This document shows positions 1 to 9,606 of a stretch of DNA of 64,000 nt, one piece after another. A program made the position numbers and the translations under genes. The DNA is taken from the NCBI GenBank assembly GCA_910583765.1, contig CAJTYS010000019.1, forward strand, positions 9,442 to 73,441. Direction: 5' to 3'. The notes under the pieces are model-generated. The model saw only the letters and a list, made by a program, of their open reading frames with translations. It was not told the origin of the DNA and ran no database searches. The DNA is from an uncultured Eubacteriales bacterium (GTDB lineage Bacteria; Bacillota; Clostridia; Peptostreptococcales; Anaerovoracaceae). Positions within the stretch are counted from its first letter, which is position 1, and each line of letters starts with the position of its first letter.

Positions 1-2
1 CG

Positions 3-377
3 ACCTTCAGCAGTTTTGATACAGGCAGAAAACCTTCTAAATCAGAACCCGAACGCTTCTATCACGGCTTCGTCTTGGGCCTGATGGTGGAACTCTCTGA
101 CAGATATGTTCTAAATTCCAATCGGGAGAGTGGATTTGGCAGGTATGATGTGATGCTGGAGCCAAAGAATCCGAAAAAAGATGCCATCATCCTGGAGTTC
201 AAAGTTTTTCAGCCAAGCAAAGAAAAGGACTTGGAAGAAACAGCGCAGGCCGCGCTTACTCAAATCAAGGAAAAACAATACGCGGCTAGTCTAAAGGCCA
301 AGGGTTTCACCCTGGAACAAATACGGATATACGGCTTCGCCTTTGAAGGTCAGAAAGTGTTGATTCAAGGCGGCTAG
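3..377 (+). CDS. C-terminal part of an AAA-ATPase-like protein with PD-(D/E)XK nuclease domain (DUF1703 type), cut by window edge
   Basis: The reading frame is open from the left edge of the window, so the true start lies outside. The visible 124 residues carry the terminal domain of the DUF1703 family: an FYHGFVLGLM helix, a GFGRYDVMLEP strand-turn and an ILEFKVF strand, where D and E-x-K form the PD-(D/E)XK nuclease-like core. In this family a P-loop AAA-like domain precedes it, as expected upstream of the window. Such proteins are abundant and often multicopy in gut Clostridia and Bacteroidetes; their function is unproven. The next gene is convergent and belongs to another AAA-plus-nuclease-fold family. 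Confidence 0.75.
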   Translation, partial: TFSSFDTGRKPSKSEPERFYHGFVLGLMVELSDRYVLNSNRESGFGRYDVMLEPKNPKKDAIILEFKVFQPSKEKDLEETAQAALTQIKEKQYAASLKAKGFTLEQIRIYGFAFEGQKVLIQGG

Positions 378-475
378 GCGCAGAAAGCGAAAATGTTCAG
401 TGTAGGGATGTTGTTGGCTGGACAACTACCTCAAAGTCTTACTACTAGCTATCACCCTCCTACGCGCTGCCCCAT

Positions 476-1771
476 CTACATCCCAATGCTCGCAGGATCC
501 AGCAGAAAATCATAAATGTTCAGTATCCAGATTCCATTTTCATCATAATGGGCGGGAACAATGTCTTTGGTTATGACGATCTTTTTGAAGGAATCATCGA
601 TTTTTCTAAAGGGCCGCGTTTCCTGAACTCTCTTCTCTTCATCAGGAAGGGAATAGGCGGACTGGATATAGTATCTTAAGGAACCCAGATTGCACACAAA
701 GTCCACCTCCAGCTGCTTGCGAACCGCCTTTCCATCTTCCCCTTTTTCCGAAATCGGCACGACACCTACGTCTACCCGATATCCCCGCATGCGCAGCTCA
801 TTGTAAATCACGTTTTCCATTGCGTGAGTCTGCTCGATTTGGCGAAAATTGATCCGTGCGTTTCGCAAGCCAAGATCAGAAAAGTAATACTTTTTCGGGG
901 TTTCGATATATGATTTCCCTTTGATATCATACCGATGCGCGGATTCGATCAAAAAAGAATCCTCAAAGCAGTCGAGATATTTTTTGATCGTGTTGGAAGT
1001 GATCCTGGATTTCTTTACGCTCCTGAAGGTGTTTTTCAGCTTTTCCGGATTGGTCAGTGAGCCAATGGCAGAAGAAAGGATATTCAGCAGATCCTCCAGT
1101 TCGCTCTGGTTTCTGATCCTGTTTCGCTTGTGTATGTCCCTAAGATATATTTCGCCAAACAAGTTCTCTAATGCGGCGACCTTGTCATTGACTTCATCTC
1201 GCAGAACCACCAGCGGGATCCCTCCATAAAGCATGTATTCTGACAAACCTTCATATTTATCGCCCTGATAGACGGACATGTATTCTGAAAAACTCAGCGG
1301 GTACATATGAATTTCATCGCCGCGCCCAGCGAACTCGGTAATAATGTCTTTAGATAAAAACTTCGCGTTGCTGCCGGTCACATAAACGTCCATGTTGTCC
1401 TTACGGAGATAGCCGTTCAGCACAGACTCAAAGCAGTCCAGCATTTGCACCTCATCCAAAAGCAGGTAATACATCCCCTTTTCCGTAATCTGAGAACGGA
1501 CATATTCCATGAATTTCTCTGGATCAGCGCCTCTTTTTTCCTTTTCCATCTGGATCAGGCTTTCCCCGATCAGATGAAGATCATCCGCGGAATCAAAAGC
1601 AAAACGGATGATATGACTTTCTTCTATGCCGTTTTCAAGCAGGTGATGGTAAAAAATCGTGTTCAGCAAATATGATTTCCCGCATCTGCGGATTCCAGTT
1701 ATGACCTTGATCAAACCATTGTTTTTTCTTTTTATCAGTTTATCCAAATAAAAATTTCTTGGAATTTCCAT
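476..1771 (-). CDS. AAA family ATPase with DUF4143 C-terminal domain
   Basis: This 431-residue protein has a Walker A motif GIRRCGKS at residues 26-33, a Walker B run ending in LLLDEV near residue 105, and a C-terminal DUF4143 region whose VDFVCNLG segment resembles a PD-(D/E)XK core. The family is common in anaerobes and is annotated as ATP-binding protein; no substrate is established. The start is supported by AAAGGAG six bases upstream. A good sigma-A promoter lies in front. A second member of the family, with the same GIRRCGKS motif at the same residue positions, is encoded at 34675-35880. Confidence 0.85.
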   Translation of the reverse strand: MEIPRNFYLDKLIKRKNNGLIKVITGIRRCGKSYLLNTIFYHHLLENGIEESHIIRFAFDSADDLHLIGESLIQMEKEKRGADPEKFMEYVRSQITEKGMYYLLLDEVQMLDCFESVLNGYLRKDNMDVYVTGSNAKFLSKDIITEFAGRGDEIHMYPLSFSEYMSVYQGDKYEGLSEYMLYGGIPLVVLRDEVNDKVAALENLFGEIYLRDIHKRNRIRNQSELEDLLNILSSAIGSLTNPEKLKNTFRSVKKSRITSNTIKKYLDCFEDSFLIESAHRYDIKGKSYIETPKKYYFSDLGLRNARINFRQIEQTHAMENVIYNELRMRGYRVDVGVVPISEKGEDGKAVRKQLEVDFVCNLGSLRYYIQSAYSLPDEEKRVQETRPFRKIDDSFKKIVITKDIVPAHYDENGIWILNIYDFLLDPASIGM

Positions 1772-1823
1772 GCCGCCGCTCCTTTATAAAAGATTTTCGC
1801 GTTTTCTCGCATTTTTCTATTTT

Positions 1824-1852
1824 AGAATAGTATAGAACCGCAGCAAAGTCAA
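1824..1852 (-). promoter_or_regulatory. Sigma-A promoter of the DUF4143 ATPase
   Basis: Read on the minus strand, TTGACT (1847-1852) and TATTCT (1824-1829) are separated by 17 bases, about 55 bases upstream of the start at 1771. Confidence 0.6.
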
Positions 1853-1912
1853 ACCCTTTTCACGCTTCACAAAAGATTTTTATAAAAAATCGCAAAAATC
1901 CTTTCTACACGC

Positions 1913-2935
1913 TTACCGCTGAACCCGGCCGCTCCCATCTCCTTCCATCAACCGCTCCACTTCCTCCACGCTCACCCGATTGAAATCACCTTCAATGGAA
2001 TGTTTGAGACAGGAAGCCGCCACAGCGAATTCCAAGGCTTTACCCAGCTCCATGTTTTGACGCAGCCCGTAAATCAACCCAGCGCTAAAGCTATCGCCGC
2101 CGCCTACTCGGTCCACGATACGCACCGGATATTCACGGGAAAACAAATACTGTGTTCCATCGCTGATCATAGCCGCCCATTGATTGTCGCTGGCAGAAAG
2201 GCTGGTCCGCAGCGTGATCGCAGCATGAGAAAGGCCGAACCGTTCTATCAGCTGCTTTGCCACAGAGCAATAACCCCTGTGGTCCAGCTTGCCGCCTGTG
2301 ACATCTGTGTTTTCCGCCTTGATCCCAAAGACCTGCTCCGCGTCCTCCTCATTGGCAATGCAGACATCCACATATTCCATCAGCCGTCCCATGGTCTTTT
2401 CCGCCTCTTCCGAGGTCCATAGCTTTTTGCGAAAATTCAAATCGCAGCTGACCGTCAAACCGTGAGCCTTTGCCTTTTCACAGGCTTCCTGGCAAATTTC
2501 CGCCGCATCAGCGCTCAAGGCTGGCGTGATCCCAGTAAAATGAAACCACTTGGCCCCTCTAAAAATATCGTCCCAATCAAAATCCTCGCCCGTGGCTTCA
2601 GCGATCGCTGATCCTGCCCGATCATAAATCACCTTTGAAGGTCTCTGAGACGCACCTGTTTCCAAATAGTAAATGCCCACTCGCTGGCCGCCCCGCGCGA
2701 TATGCTCTGTGCCCACGCCAAAATAATCAAGACACCGAACCGCTGCTGTCCCGATCTCGTGGGCAGGCAGTTTTGTCACAAATTCCACATCTAACCCAAA
2801 ATTCGCCAGAGAAACCGCCACGTTCGCCTCGCCGCCGCCAAAGGTGGCTTCCATCCGGTCGTTTTGAAAAAAACGGAGATAACCTTCTGGTTTTAACCGC
2901 AGCATGATTTCTCCAAATGTAATGATATCCGCCAT
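1913..2935 (-). CDS. kdgK: 2-keto-3-deoxygluconate kinase, PfkB family
   Basis: Phosphorylates 2-keto-3-deoxygluconate (KDG) with ATP to KDPG in the cytosol. The 340-residue protein has the ribokinase/PfkB N-terminal FGGGEANVAVSLANFG substrate-binding segment at about residues 32-47 and the C-terminal PfkB signature DRVGGGDSFSAGL, whose Asp in GGGD is the catalytic base. It is the last gene of a minus-strand run with KDPG aldolase, altronate dehydratase and tagaturonate reductase immediately upstream, and this context fixes the substrate. The start is preceded by GGAGG. The gap to the aldolase gene is 15 bases, so co-transcription is likely. Confidence 0.9.
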   Translation of the reverse strand: MADIITFGEIMLRLKPEGYLRFFQNDRMEATFGGGEANVAVSLANFGLDVEFVTKLPAHEIGTAAVRCLDYFGVGTEHIARGGQRVGIYYLETGASQRPSKVIYDRAGSAIAEATGEDFDWDDIFRGAKWFHFTGITPALSADAAEICQEACEKAKAHGLTVSCDLNFRKKLWTSEEAEKTMGRLMEYVDVCIANEEDAEQVFGIKAENTDVTGGKLDHRGYCSVAKQLIERFGLSHAAITLRTSLSASDNQWAAMISDGTQYLFSREYPVRIVDRVGGGDSFSAGLIYGLRQNMELGKALEFAVAASCLKHSIEGDFNRVSVEEVERLMEGDGSGRVQR

Positions 2936-2950
2936 CGCTTTCCTCCATTC

Positions 2951-3610
2951 TCATGATCTCCGCGCCCTGACCGCAGCCACCACTGCTGCTGCCTGGACAC
3001 ACTGCTTTGTTACTTCTTCCCATAGGCCCTGCTCCAAAAAATCCGTTTTTACCATAAAAGAACCGCCGCACGCCAGCACAGGATCGCAGGAAAGATACTC
3101 GCAGAGATTTTCTAAAGAAATCCCGCCCGTTGGCATGAATTTGATCTGCGGGTATGGAGCTGACAAAGCTTTGATGGTTTTCACGCCTCCGTACTGTTGG
3201 GCTGGAAAAAATTTCAGAACCCGCAGTCCATACCCCATGGCCTGTTGGATCTCCGTAGGTGTCACGCAGCCTGGAAACACAGGAAGGTCATGCTTCAATC
3301 CATACTCCACTACATCCGCGTCAAATCCCGGGCTCACCAAAAAAGCCGCGCCTGCTGCTTCTGCTCGTTTCGCCTGCTCCACGGAAAGGACCGTGCCCGC
3401 ACCTGCCAAAATCCCTTTTGGACTAGCGTTCATGGCCTCGATCACCTTTTCCGCTCCTTCTTCCCGAAAAGTCACTTCTGCCAGAGACAGGCCCCCTGCT
3501 GCCAGTGCGCTTGCCAGCTGCCCCGCCTTTTCCACCTGCCGCAGCTGTATGACCGGTATGACTCCGGCCTCGTAAAATCCACGGCATATTTGCTCGTAAC
3601 GCTCATTCAT
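2951..3610 (-). CDS. eda: 2-keto-3-deoxy-6-phosphogluconate (KDPG) aldolase
   Basis: Cleaves KDPG to pyruvate and glyceraldehyde 3-phosphate. The 219-residue protein is a class I aldolase: Glu45 in LAEVTFRE, the AGAGTVL phosphate-binding segment near residue 70, and the Schiff-base lysine Lys133 in RVLKFFPA are all present. The stop of the upstream altronate dehydratase gene overlaps this start by four bases, which indicates translational coupling. The family also accepts 4-hydroxy-2-ketoglutarate, but the neighbours (KDG kinase, UxaA, UxaB) point to KDPG. Confidence 0.92.
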   Translation of the reverse strand: MNERYEQICRGFYEAGVIPVIQLRQVEKAGQLASALAAGGLSLAEVTFREEGAEKVIEAMNASPKGILAGAGTVLSVEQAKRAEAAGAAFLVSPGFDADVVEYGLKHDLPVFPGCVTPTEIQQAMGYGLRVLKFFPAQQYGGVKTIKALSAPYPQIKFMPTGGISLENLCEYLSCDPVLACGGSFMVKTDFLEQGLWEEVTKQCVQAAAVVAAVRARRS

Positions 3611-5070
3611 AATGTCACTCCTTGCTTAAATATGGCTACATCTCGATACTGCCTTTTTTCACTCTTGGTCCGCTGACCCGAAGCAGCCCGCAGCACGCAT
3701 TGGAAAAACTCCTGCTCCACTTGCTTCCGCTGCTCCAGGCTCTCTGCGTCCAGCAGCCGCTGCCCATTGTAGTCGATCCAATCCTGCTTTCGTTCATACA
3801 ACTCTTGATTGGAGGAAATTTTCATGGTCGGGACCGGTCCCCCAAATGGAGTCCCTCTGCCAGTGGTGAACAGGATCATGTGGGCCCCGGACAAAGCCAA
3901 CGCAGTAGATGCCACCAGATCATTTCCAGGGGCCTGCAATAGATGCAGTCCTTTCTCCCTAATGGGCTCGCCATAGGCCAGAACGCCTTTCACTAGGCTG
4001 CTTCCGCCCTTTTGCACGCATCCCAGGGATTTGTCTTCCAGCGTGGTAATGCCTCCTGCCTTATTGCCAGGCGAGGGATTTTCGTAAATGACCTGATGGT
4101 GCCTGCGAAAATACGCCTTGAAATCCTCGATCAAATGGACCGTCTGTTGAAAAATTTCTCTGTTCTCGCAGCGTTCCATTAGGAACGTCTCCGCGCCAAA
4201 CATCTCCGGCACTTCTGTTAAGATCACGCTGCCCCCCTGCCCGCAAAGCCAGTCTGAAAAAGCGCCCACCAAGGGATTGGCCGTGATCCCTGATAACCCG
4301 TCAGAGCCACCGCACTTCAAGCCGACCACTAAGTTTCCCGCTTCCACAGGCTGCCGCCCGCAGGACTTGGCATGATCCACCAATTCCCGCACCAAATGGA
4401 CTCCCTCTTGTACCTCGTGTTCCACATCCTGGCACTGCAGCCACTTGAGCCGCCTCTCATTGTTTTTTGCATCCTGCGGCAAGTATGGCCTCAACATTTC
4501 AAAATTGCAGTTCTCGCATCCCAAACCCAGCAGCAAAACACCGCCCGCGTTGGGGTGCATGGTCAGGGCTGCCAGCGCTTTTAAAGTGTTTTCCTGGTCC
4601 TCCCCCATCTGGGAACAGCCATAAGGATGGGTAACCGCATGGATTCCATCCACCTTTCCCCTGCCATAGGCCTGCGCTTCCCTGGCGATCTCCTGGGCCA
4701 CGGAATTGACGCACCCGACTGTGGCAATGATCCAGATTTCATTTCTCACCCCGCATCTTCCGTCTTCCCGCGGATATCCCTCAAACCACGCTGGAGCCGG
4801 CTTTGTATGGAAAGGCTCCTGTGGCTGCCCCGCGTACTGGTATTCCACCTGCTGATCCAGCAAGGTTTTCACATTGTGAACATGCACCCACTGGCCTTTT
4901 CTGATATCCTTGGTTGCCCTGCCGATGGCCGCGCCGTATTTGATGATGACCCCGCCGTTTTCAATGTCCTCCAAGGCGAATTTGTGTCCCTTTGGGATCG
5001 GGTCCGACAATTCCAAGTCCTCCAGAGCCACCGCCACATTGTCACGCTCCTGAATTTTGATCCATTTCAC
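3607..5070 (-). CDS. uxaA: Altronate dehydratase, UxaA family
   Basis: Dehydrates D-altronate to 2-keto-3-deoxygluconate. The 487-residue protein has the complete two-part layout: an N-terminal SAF domain (about residues 1-75, with the KYGAAIGRA segment) and the long UxaA/GarD catalytic domain with conserved Cys and His residues (HPYGCSQMG, GLGCENCNFE, KCGGSDGLSGI). The predicted start is GTG, preceded by GAGGAG at eight bases, and lies inside the 3' end of uxaB (29-base overlap), so the two are translationally coupled. The next gene, eda, overlaps the stop. Confidence 0.93.
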   Translation of the reverse strand: MKWIKIQERDNVAVALEDLELSDPIPKGHKFALEDIENGGVIIKYGAAIGRATKDIRKGQWVHVHNVKTLLDQQVEYQYAGQPQEPFHTKPAPAWFEGYPREDGRCGVRNEIWIIATVGCVNSVAQEIAREAQAYGRGKVDGIHAVTHPYGCSQMGEDQENTLKALAALTMHPNAGGVLLLGLGCENCNFEMLRPYLPQDAKNNERRLKWLQCQDVEHEVQEGVHLVRELVDHAKSCGRQPVEAGNLVVGLKCGGSDGLSGITANPLVGAFSDWLCGQGGSVILTEVPEMFGAETFLMERCENREIFQQTVHLIEDFKAYFRRHHQVIYENPSPGNKAGGITTLEDKSLGCVQKGGSSLVKGVLAYGEPIREKGLHLLQAPGNDLVASTALALSGAHMILFTTGRGTPFGGPVPTMKISSNQELYERKQDWIDYNGQRLLDAESLEQRKQVEQEFFQCVLRAASGQRTKSEKRQYRDVAIFKQGVTL

Positions 5071-6502
5071 TGCTCGTTCTCCTCAAAAAATCTGCCAGCG
5101 CCTGTTTCATGCCTGCCTGTTCAATGTCCTCTATGTACTGGGAAACCAGCGGCACAAGACCGTCTATACGGGTAAGGTCTTCCTGAAAAAAATCCTCTTG
5201 CCGCAAAAACTCTGCCGCCACATTATCGTCATGCCCTTTGCTGCGGAAAAAATCCACCACTGCTTGGTCGTCTCGGATGTTTCCTGTCTGGTAAAACACG
5301 ATGAGCGCCGCCAGCGCGAACACCATGCGTTTTGGCAGCGCGCCTTTTTTGTGGAAATAATCCTTCATGGCAGGTTTTACTCTCGCGTTCCACTTGGAAA
5401 CACTGTTCAGGGCGATATCCTCTAATTTATGATTGATAAATGGATTGGCAAAACGGTCCAGCACATCTGCCGCGAAACGGTTTGACTCGTCCCTGGGAAG
5501 ATCGATGGTAGGGATCACCTCTTCATCAAGCAGCCCTTTGATAAAGCAGCTGATGGCTTCATTCTCCATGCTCTCCCGCACGATTTTCTCCCCTGCCAGG
5601 ATGCCCACTGGAACCATGCAGGTGTGTGCGCCGTTTAAGATTCGCACCTTTCGTTTTTTATAAGGCCCATGATCATTAGTGACGATCACCGGAAGTCCGG
5701 CTTTGGCAAAAGGCAGTTTTTCCGCTAAGGAGGTTGGACCTTCGATGACCCACAATCCAAAGGGTTCCGCGGTGTCCAGGAGCCGGTCATCATACCCGTT
5801 TGTCTTGTTTTCCCTTTCTAAATCATCTGGCGTTCCTGTGACGATCCGATCCACCAAAGTGCTGCAAAAGAGGTTTTCCCGCTGAATCCAATCCAGGAAC
5901 GCGTCTCCCAGACCCCAGGCTTTGCTGTGTTTTAGGACACATTCTTTTAGCTTGCTCCCATTATTATCGATCAGCTCGCAGGAAAGGATCACGAAACCGC
6001 TGCTCTCTGGTCCCTGGGAAAACCGTTCAAACAAAAGCCTTGTGAGCTTCGCGGGAAAAGAGCTTGGCGGTCGGTCCTCAAACCGGCAGGTTTCATCGTA
6101 AACAATGCCCGCCTCTGTTGTGTTGGATATGATATACGCAAAAGAGTCCTGTCTCCCAAGGGCCAGGAACCCTTCATAATCCTGATACGGATCGATTCCC
6201 CTGCTGATGCAGCTGATGATCCGCTTTTCCTTTTTTGCCTGACCGCTTTCAAATCCTTGCAAATACAAAGTATACAGCCCCTGCTGGCAATTGATGTCCG
6301 CCACTCTTCCCTGTTTGATGGGCTGGACAACCGCCACTTTTCCAGCGAATCCCTGCTTTTCGTTGATGATATCGATAAAGTGATCCACGAATCCCCGCAG
6401 GAAATTGCCTTCCCCGAACTGAATGATTTTTTCAGTTCCATGCTCCAGGAGAAAGCCGTCATAGCCCTGCTTTTTGATGGTTTTATAAGTAAGTCTTTCC
6501 AT
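5042..6502 (-). CDS. uxaB: Tagaturonate reductase (altronate oxidoreductase)
   Basis: NADH-dependent reduction of D-tagaturonate to D-altronate. The 486-residue protein belongs to the polyol/mannitol dehydrogenase family. The N-terminal IIQFGEGNFLRGFVDHFID segment is characteristic of UxaB rather than fructuronate reductase UxuB, and the catalytic-site regions TNDHGPYKKRKVRILNGAHT and a following Lys-rich helix are intact. The ribosome binding site is AAAGGAGG. It is flanked by a zinc dehydrogenase upstream and altronate dehydratase downstream. No glucuronate/galacturonate isomerase (UxaC) is encoded in the window, so tagaturonate may arise from the upstream dehydrogenase instead. Confidence 0.92.
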   Translation of the reverse strand: MERLTYKTIKKQGYDGFLLEHGTEKIIQFGEGNFLRGFVDHFIDIINEKQGFAGKVAVVQPIKQGRVADINCQQGLYTLYLQGFESGQAKKEKRIISCISRGIDPYQDYEGFLALGRQDSFAYIISNTTEAGIVYDETCRFEDRPPSSFPAKLTRLLFERFSQGPESSGFVILSCELIDNNGSKLKECVLKHSKAWGLGDAFLDWIQRENLFCSTLVDRIVTGTPDDLERENKTNGYDDRLLDTAEPFGLWVIEGPTSLAEKLPFAKAGLPVIVTNDHGPYKKRKVRILNGAHTCMVPVGILAGEKIVRESMENEAISCFIKGLLDEEVIPTIDLPRDESNRFAADVLDRFANPFINHKLEDIALNSVSKWNARVKPAMKDYFHKKGALPKRMVFALAALIVFYQTGNIRDDQAVVDFFRSKGHDDNVAAEFLRQEDFFQEDLTRIDGLVPLVSQYIEDIEQAGMKQALADFLRRTSSEMDQNSGA

Positions 6503-6512
6503 AGATCCTCCT

Positions 6513-7523
6513 TTAAAATTCGATCAATGTTTTCAGCATGCTTCCCTTGTTCTGATCAAAGGCTTCAAATGCCTGCGCGCCTTTTTCAAAGGGAAACACA
6601 TGGGTGATGAGCTTTTCAAAGGGAATGGCTCTTTCGCGGAATGCTTTGATGACTGCCATAAAGTCTGACTCCACAGCGTTTCTCGCCCCATATACGGACA
6701 GCTCCTTTTTCTGCAGGATCGTGAAATCAAAGGCCAGGGTTTTCTTTCCCACTCCAATCTGGACCACTCGGCCCCCATAGGCCGCCAGGTCAATGGCTGA
6801 TTGGAAGGTCTCCGGCAGCCCGACCGCCTCTGCGACCACATCGTATCCGTTGCCTTTGGTCAGAACGGCCGCATGTTCTGGCAGTTCTTTATCACTGCGC
6901 AGATATTGATCAAAATGAAAATTTCTGGCATAATCCAGCTTTTCTGCCGACCTGTCACAGACATGGACCTCCGCGCCCATGTGTTTTGCCCAGATCGCGG
7001 CTGTGGTCCCAATGGTTCCAGCTCCTATGACCAGCACTTTTTCATTTTGTTTGATAGCCGCTTTTTTCATGGCATGGTAGCCAATGCAAAAGGGCTCCAC
7101 CAAGGCCAAATGCTTTGCTGAAATTCCCTGCCCCTTGTACAGGCGCTGGATGGGCATGGTAACGTACTGGCAAAAAGCGCCGTCCCGCTGCGCACCCATG
7201 GTCTGGTTGTGTTCACAACAGTTCACCAATCCCCTTTCGCAGGAATAACACGTCCCGCAGTTGAAATAGGGATTGGCTGTCACGATCATCCCTGGTTCCA
7301 GTCCCAGCTCATTGTCTTCGATCTCCACGATTTCCGCGGAAAATTCATGGCCTGGGATCCTGGGATAATCCGCATAGGCGAAAGTCCCCCGATAAGTCCC
7401 CAAATCAGAGCCGCAGATGCCGCCATAAAGCAGCTTTAGCAAAGCCTCGCCCTGCTTTCTTTTTGGAATGGGCAGCTCCTTGTAAACCACCTGCCCTGGC
7501 TCTTCGATGCAAATACCTTTCAC
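6513..7523 (-). CDS. Zinc-dependent alcohol dehydrogenase, L-galactonate/hexonate 5-dehydrogenase-like
   Basis: A medium-chain dehydrogenase of 336 residues. Seen: catalytic zinc site YGGICGSDLGTYRG and GHEFSAEIVE, a four-cysteine structural zinc loop (NCGTCYSCERGLVNCCEHN), and a Rossmann motif GAGTIG. Members such as E. coli LgoD oxidise L-galactonate to D-tagaturonate, which the next gene product would reduce, so a sugar-acid 5-dehydrogenase role is inferred from context; L-idonate, L-gulonate or another hexonate is equally possible. GTG at 7523 is preferred as start because GGGAGG lies seven bases upstream and TAGTG couples it to the peptidase stop; an ATG two codons earlier sits too close to the Shine-Dalgarno. 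Confidence 0.8.
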   Translation of the reverse strand: MKGICIEEPGQVVYKELPIPKRKQGEALLKLLYGGICGSDLGTYRGTFAYADYPRIPGHEFSAEIVEIEDNELGLEPGMIVTANPYFNCGTCYSCERGLVNCCEHNQTMGAQRDGAFCQYVTMPIQRLYKGQGISAKHLALVEPFCIGYHAMKKAAIKQNEKVLVIGAGTIGTTAAIWAKHMGAEVHVCDRSAEKLDYARNFHFDQYLRSDKELPEHAAVLTKGNGYDVVAEAVGLPETFQSAIDLAAYGGRVVQIGVGKKTLAFDFTILQKKELSVYGARNAVESDFMAVIKAFRERAIPFEKLITHVFPFEKGAQAFEAFDQNKGSMLKTLIEF

Positions 7524-9499
7524 TAACATCCCTCCCCGTTGGATTTCAATGTTTCATTGAACTTTTTGATTCGCTTTCCTATTTTTTCCGCAGCAGCCGT
7601 TTCCTTGGTGATCGCTTCTGTTAGATAGGCCCTTTGGTTTTCCCGGGCCTGTTCTAACCGCTGTTTCTCTTTTTCCCCATAAACGCCGCCAAGCAGGGCC
7701 TGGATCAAGTCATATAGGTTTTCGTTTCCGTGTTCGATCAGGCCTGTGCCCCAGCTGTCTTTTGGATGTTCCGTCACTTGTTTTTCAAAATAGGAATAAG
7801 TCTTTTCACTGAAAAATGCCGCATAATCGTTAAAATCGACTTGCCCTAGTTCAGATGCGGCCTCCTGGCAGCTGCCTGATTCCGCCTTATCCTTTGCCCG
7901 TTCCAAAGCCGCTAAGCTGGCTTGGTATCGACTGTGGGGCGGGATCATTTCATCATTCCAATCCAGCCGGATGAAGGCATGGTGCGTGTCCCTGTAAATC
8001 CCATGGAGCTCTTTGTTCAGTACGCTTTCTGCGTCTTTAGGTTTTCCAGGTCCAGTGTTCCATGCCTGAATCGCCTCTGTCAGCTGCTGGGCCTCTCGTA
8101 TGGCCGCATCAAACACATCCCGCTGGCTTTGCGTCAGCTCTGTCTTGATGTCATCCAGAGCTGCGGCAAGCCTGCGGGTCAGATTCAGCGGGCAGAGTTT
8201 TTTCTTGTCCAACTGGATTAAGATATGCGCGAACAAACGATGAAACAGTTCAAAGGCCTCTTGATCAAATCCAGCTTCCCATCCGCTGTCTGAGCTGTGG
8301 AGGACTTTCCGATCCGCCAGGCAGCCATCGTAGGCCCCTGCCACAAAGCTTGGAATTCCTGCTCTCGTATAGCTGAAATCCTCTGTGGAAGAGGTCAGCT
8401 CCATATTCACCTCAATCTCATAGTCTCCCGTGCTGCCAAAGCTTTGTACTGCTTCCCTTATGAAATCATATAGTTCCTGGGTGCAGACAATACAGAATTT
8501 ATGCTCCCCCTTCACTGCGTAAAATCCATCCAGGTTCATGACCGCGAAACCGGTTTCCTGCCACTGGGACCGCACCTGGGTGATCTGGCGGTACGCGCCA
8601 ATGGCCCAGTCATATTTACAGTCCACCAGTCCCCACTCTTCCGCGCCGTGAGCCACGATTCTGATGGTCTTCTCTGGCTGATCGCCATGGTCCAGAAATG
8701 CCTTTGCCAGCCCCAGGGCCCAGCCGATGCCCTGAACATCATCGAAGATCGTATGATAATAGGAATCGTAGTGATTGATGATGTAGATGGTTTCATCGGT
8801 TTTTCCCGGAATGTCTCCCCACACGTTGTAGCTGGTTCCATTCTCCTCCACAAGGCTTTCCACATTCAGCGTCACCGTGACGCTCCCTGTTTCCGAAGCA
8901 TCCAGCAGCTGTTTCAGCTCTGCTCCATCCTGTTTTCCAATGGAAAGAGCAAACAAATCAGAAGGTCCGCAAATGTCCTCGGAAACCAGCACATTGCCGC
9001 CTTCCTGTCCAAAGCCGCCGGCATTGACGCAGATCACTCCTGCCGCGCCTCTGATCTTTGCCTCGTATGCCGGAAAATTGATCCACCAGTCATTGGCCTG
9101 ATCGATCTCTATCAATAGCAGCTTTCCCAAAGGGTCTATGTGCTCATAATCCGCTGCTGTTCCTTTCCCCGCCCAGATCAGAGGAAATTCTTGATCCCTG
9201 CATCTCATGGCACAGGCATGGCCGCCTAACCAGATTTCTTTCCACTGGCCCTGGCTGCCTTGGTATTTCATTCGAGAATCTGTAAAACACCAAGTGTCCA
9301 CAGGGAAAGGATCTTTTGTCACGTTTTTCAGGCCAACTTCTTTGAATTTGCTCACTAAATAATCCGCTGCCCGATGTTCCGCAGGTGAACCAGCCGCCCT
9401 GCCCCCAATCTTCGGGTAGTCCGTGATTTTCGACAGTTCATCCATGATTTTTTGAGAATAACTGGTGTCAAAGGGTTCTGTCATCCAATTCTTATCCAT
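7523..9499 (-). CDS. M28 family metallopeptidase, cytoplasmic form
   Basis: A 658-residue zinc aminopeptidase/carboxypeptidase-type protein without a signal peptide. It has the M28 fold with an inserted PA-like segment (about residues 100-220). Putative two-zinc ligands and catalytic acid are visible: NHYD, FDD, the EE of GAEEWG, STEDFSYTRAG and VLHSSDS. The last ~220 residues are helical. It is homologous to the two lipoprotein M28 enzymes at 14155 and 18425, sharing the HGAEEWG...DWAIGA stretch, but lacks their export signal. It sits unexpectedly inside the sugar-acid operon, 107 bases after an amino-acid-type permease, so it probably hydrolyses an imported peptide or acyl-amino-acid conjugate; this is inference. 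Confidence 0.85.
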   Translation of the reverse strand: MDKNWMTEPFDTSYSQKIMDELSKITDYPKIGGRAAGSPAEHRAADYLVSKFKEVGLKNVTKDPFPVDTWCFTDSRMKYQGSQGQWKEIWLGGHACAMRCRDQEFPLIWAGKGTAADYEHIDPLGKLLLIEIDQANDWWINFPAYEAKIRGAAGVICVNAGGFGQEGGNVLVSEDICGPSDLFALSIGKQDGAELKQLLDASETGSVTVTLNVESLVEENGTSYNVWGDIPGKTDETIYIINHYDSYYHTIFDDVQGIGWALGLAKAFLDHGDQPEKTIRIVAHGAEEWGLVDCKYDWAIGAYRQITQVRSQWQETGFAVMNLDGFYAVKGEHKFCIVCTQELYDFIREAVQSFGSTGDYEIEVNMELTSSTEDFSYTRAGIPSFVAGAYDGCLADRKVLHSSDSGWEAGFDQEAFELFHRLFAHILIQLDKKKLCPLNLTRRLAAALDDIKTELTQSQRDVFDAAIREAQQLTEAIQAWNTGPGKPKDAESVLNKELHGIYRDTHHAFIRLDWNDEMIPPHSRYQASLAALERAKDKAESGSCQEAASELGQVDFNDYAAFFSEKTYSYFEKQVTEHPKDSWGTGLIEHGNENLYDLIQALLGGVYGEKEKQRLEQARENQRAYLTEAITKETAAAEKIGKRIKKFNETLKSNGEGC

Positions 9500-9538
9500 G
9501 TCTAATGCTCCATCTCGAAATTTTTATCACAGCGTGCG

Positions 9539-9573
9539 GGAAGCATCCAGCCATGTTGCTGCTTGATGCTTCC
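9539..9573 (-). other. Hairpin between permease and peptidase genes
   Basis: The arms GGAAGCATC (9539-9547) and GATGCTTCC (9565-9573) are perfectly complementary with a 17-base loop and no U-run on the minus strand. It may set relative expression of the two genes by RNA processing rather than terminate transcription. Confidence 0.35.
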
Positions 9574-9606
9574 TGCTTTGCGTATGCTGCTATGTTTAAA
9601 CACACG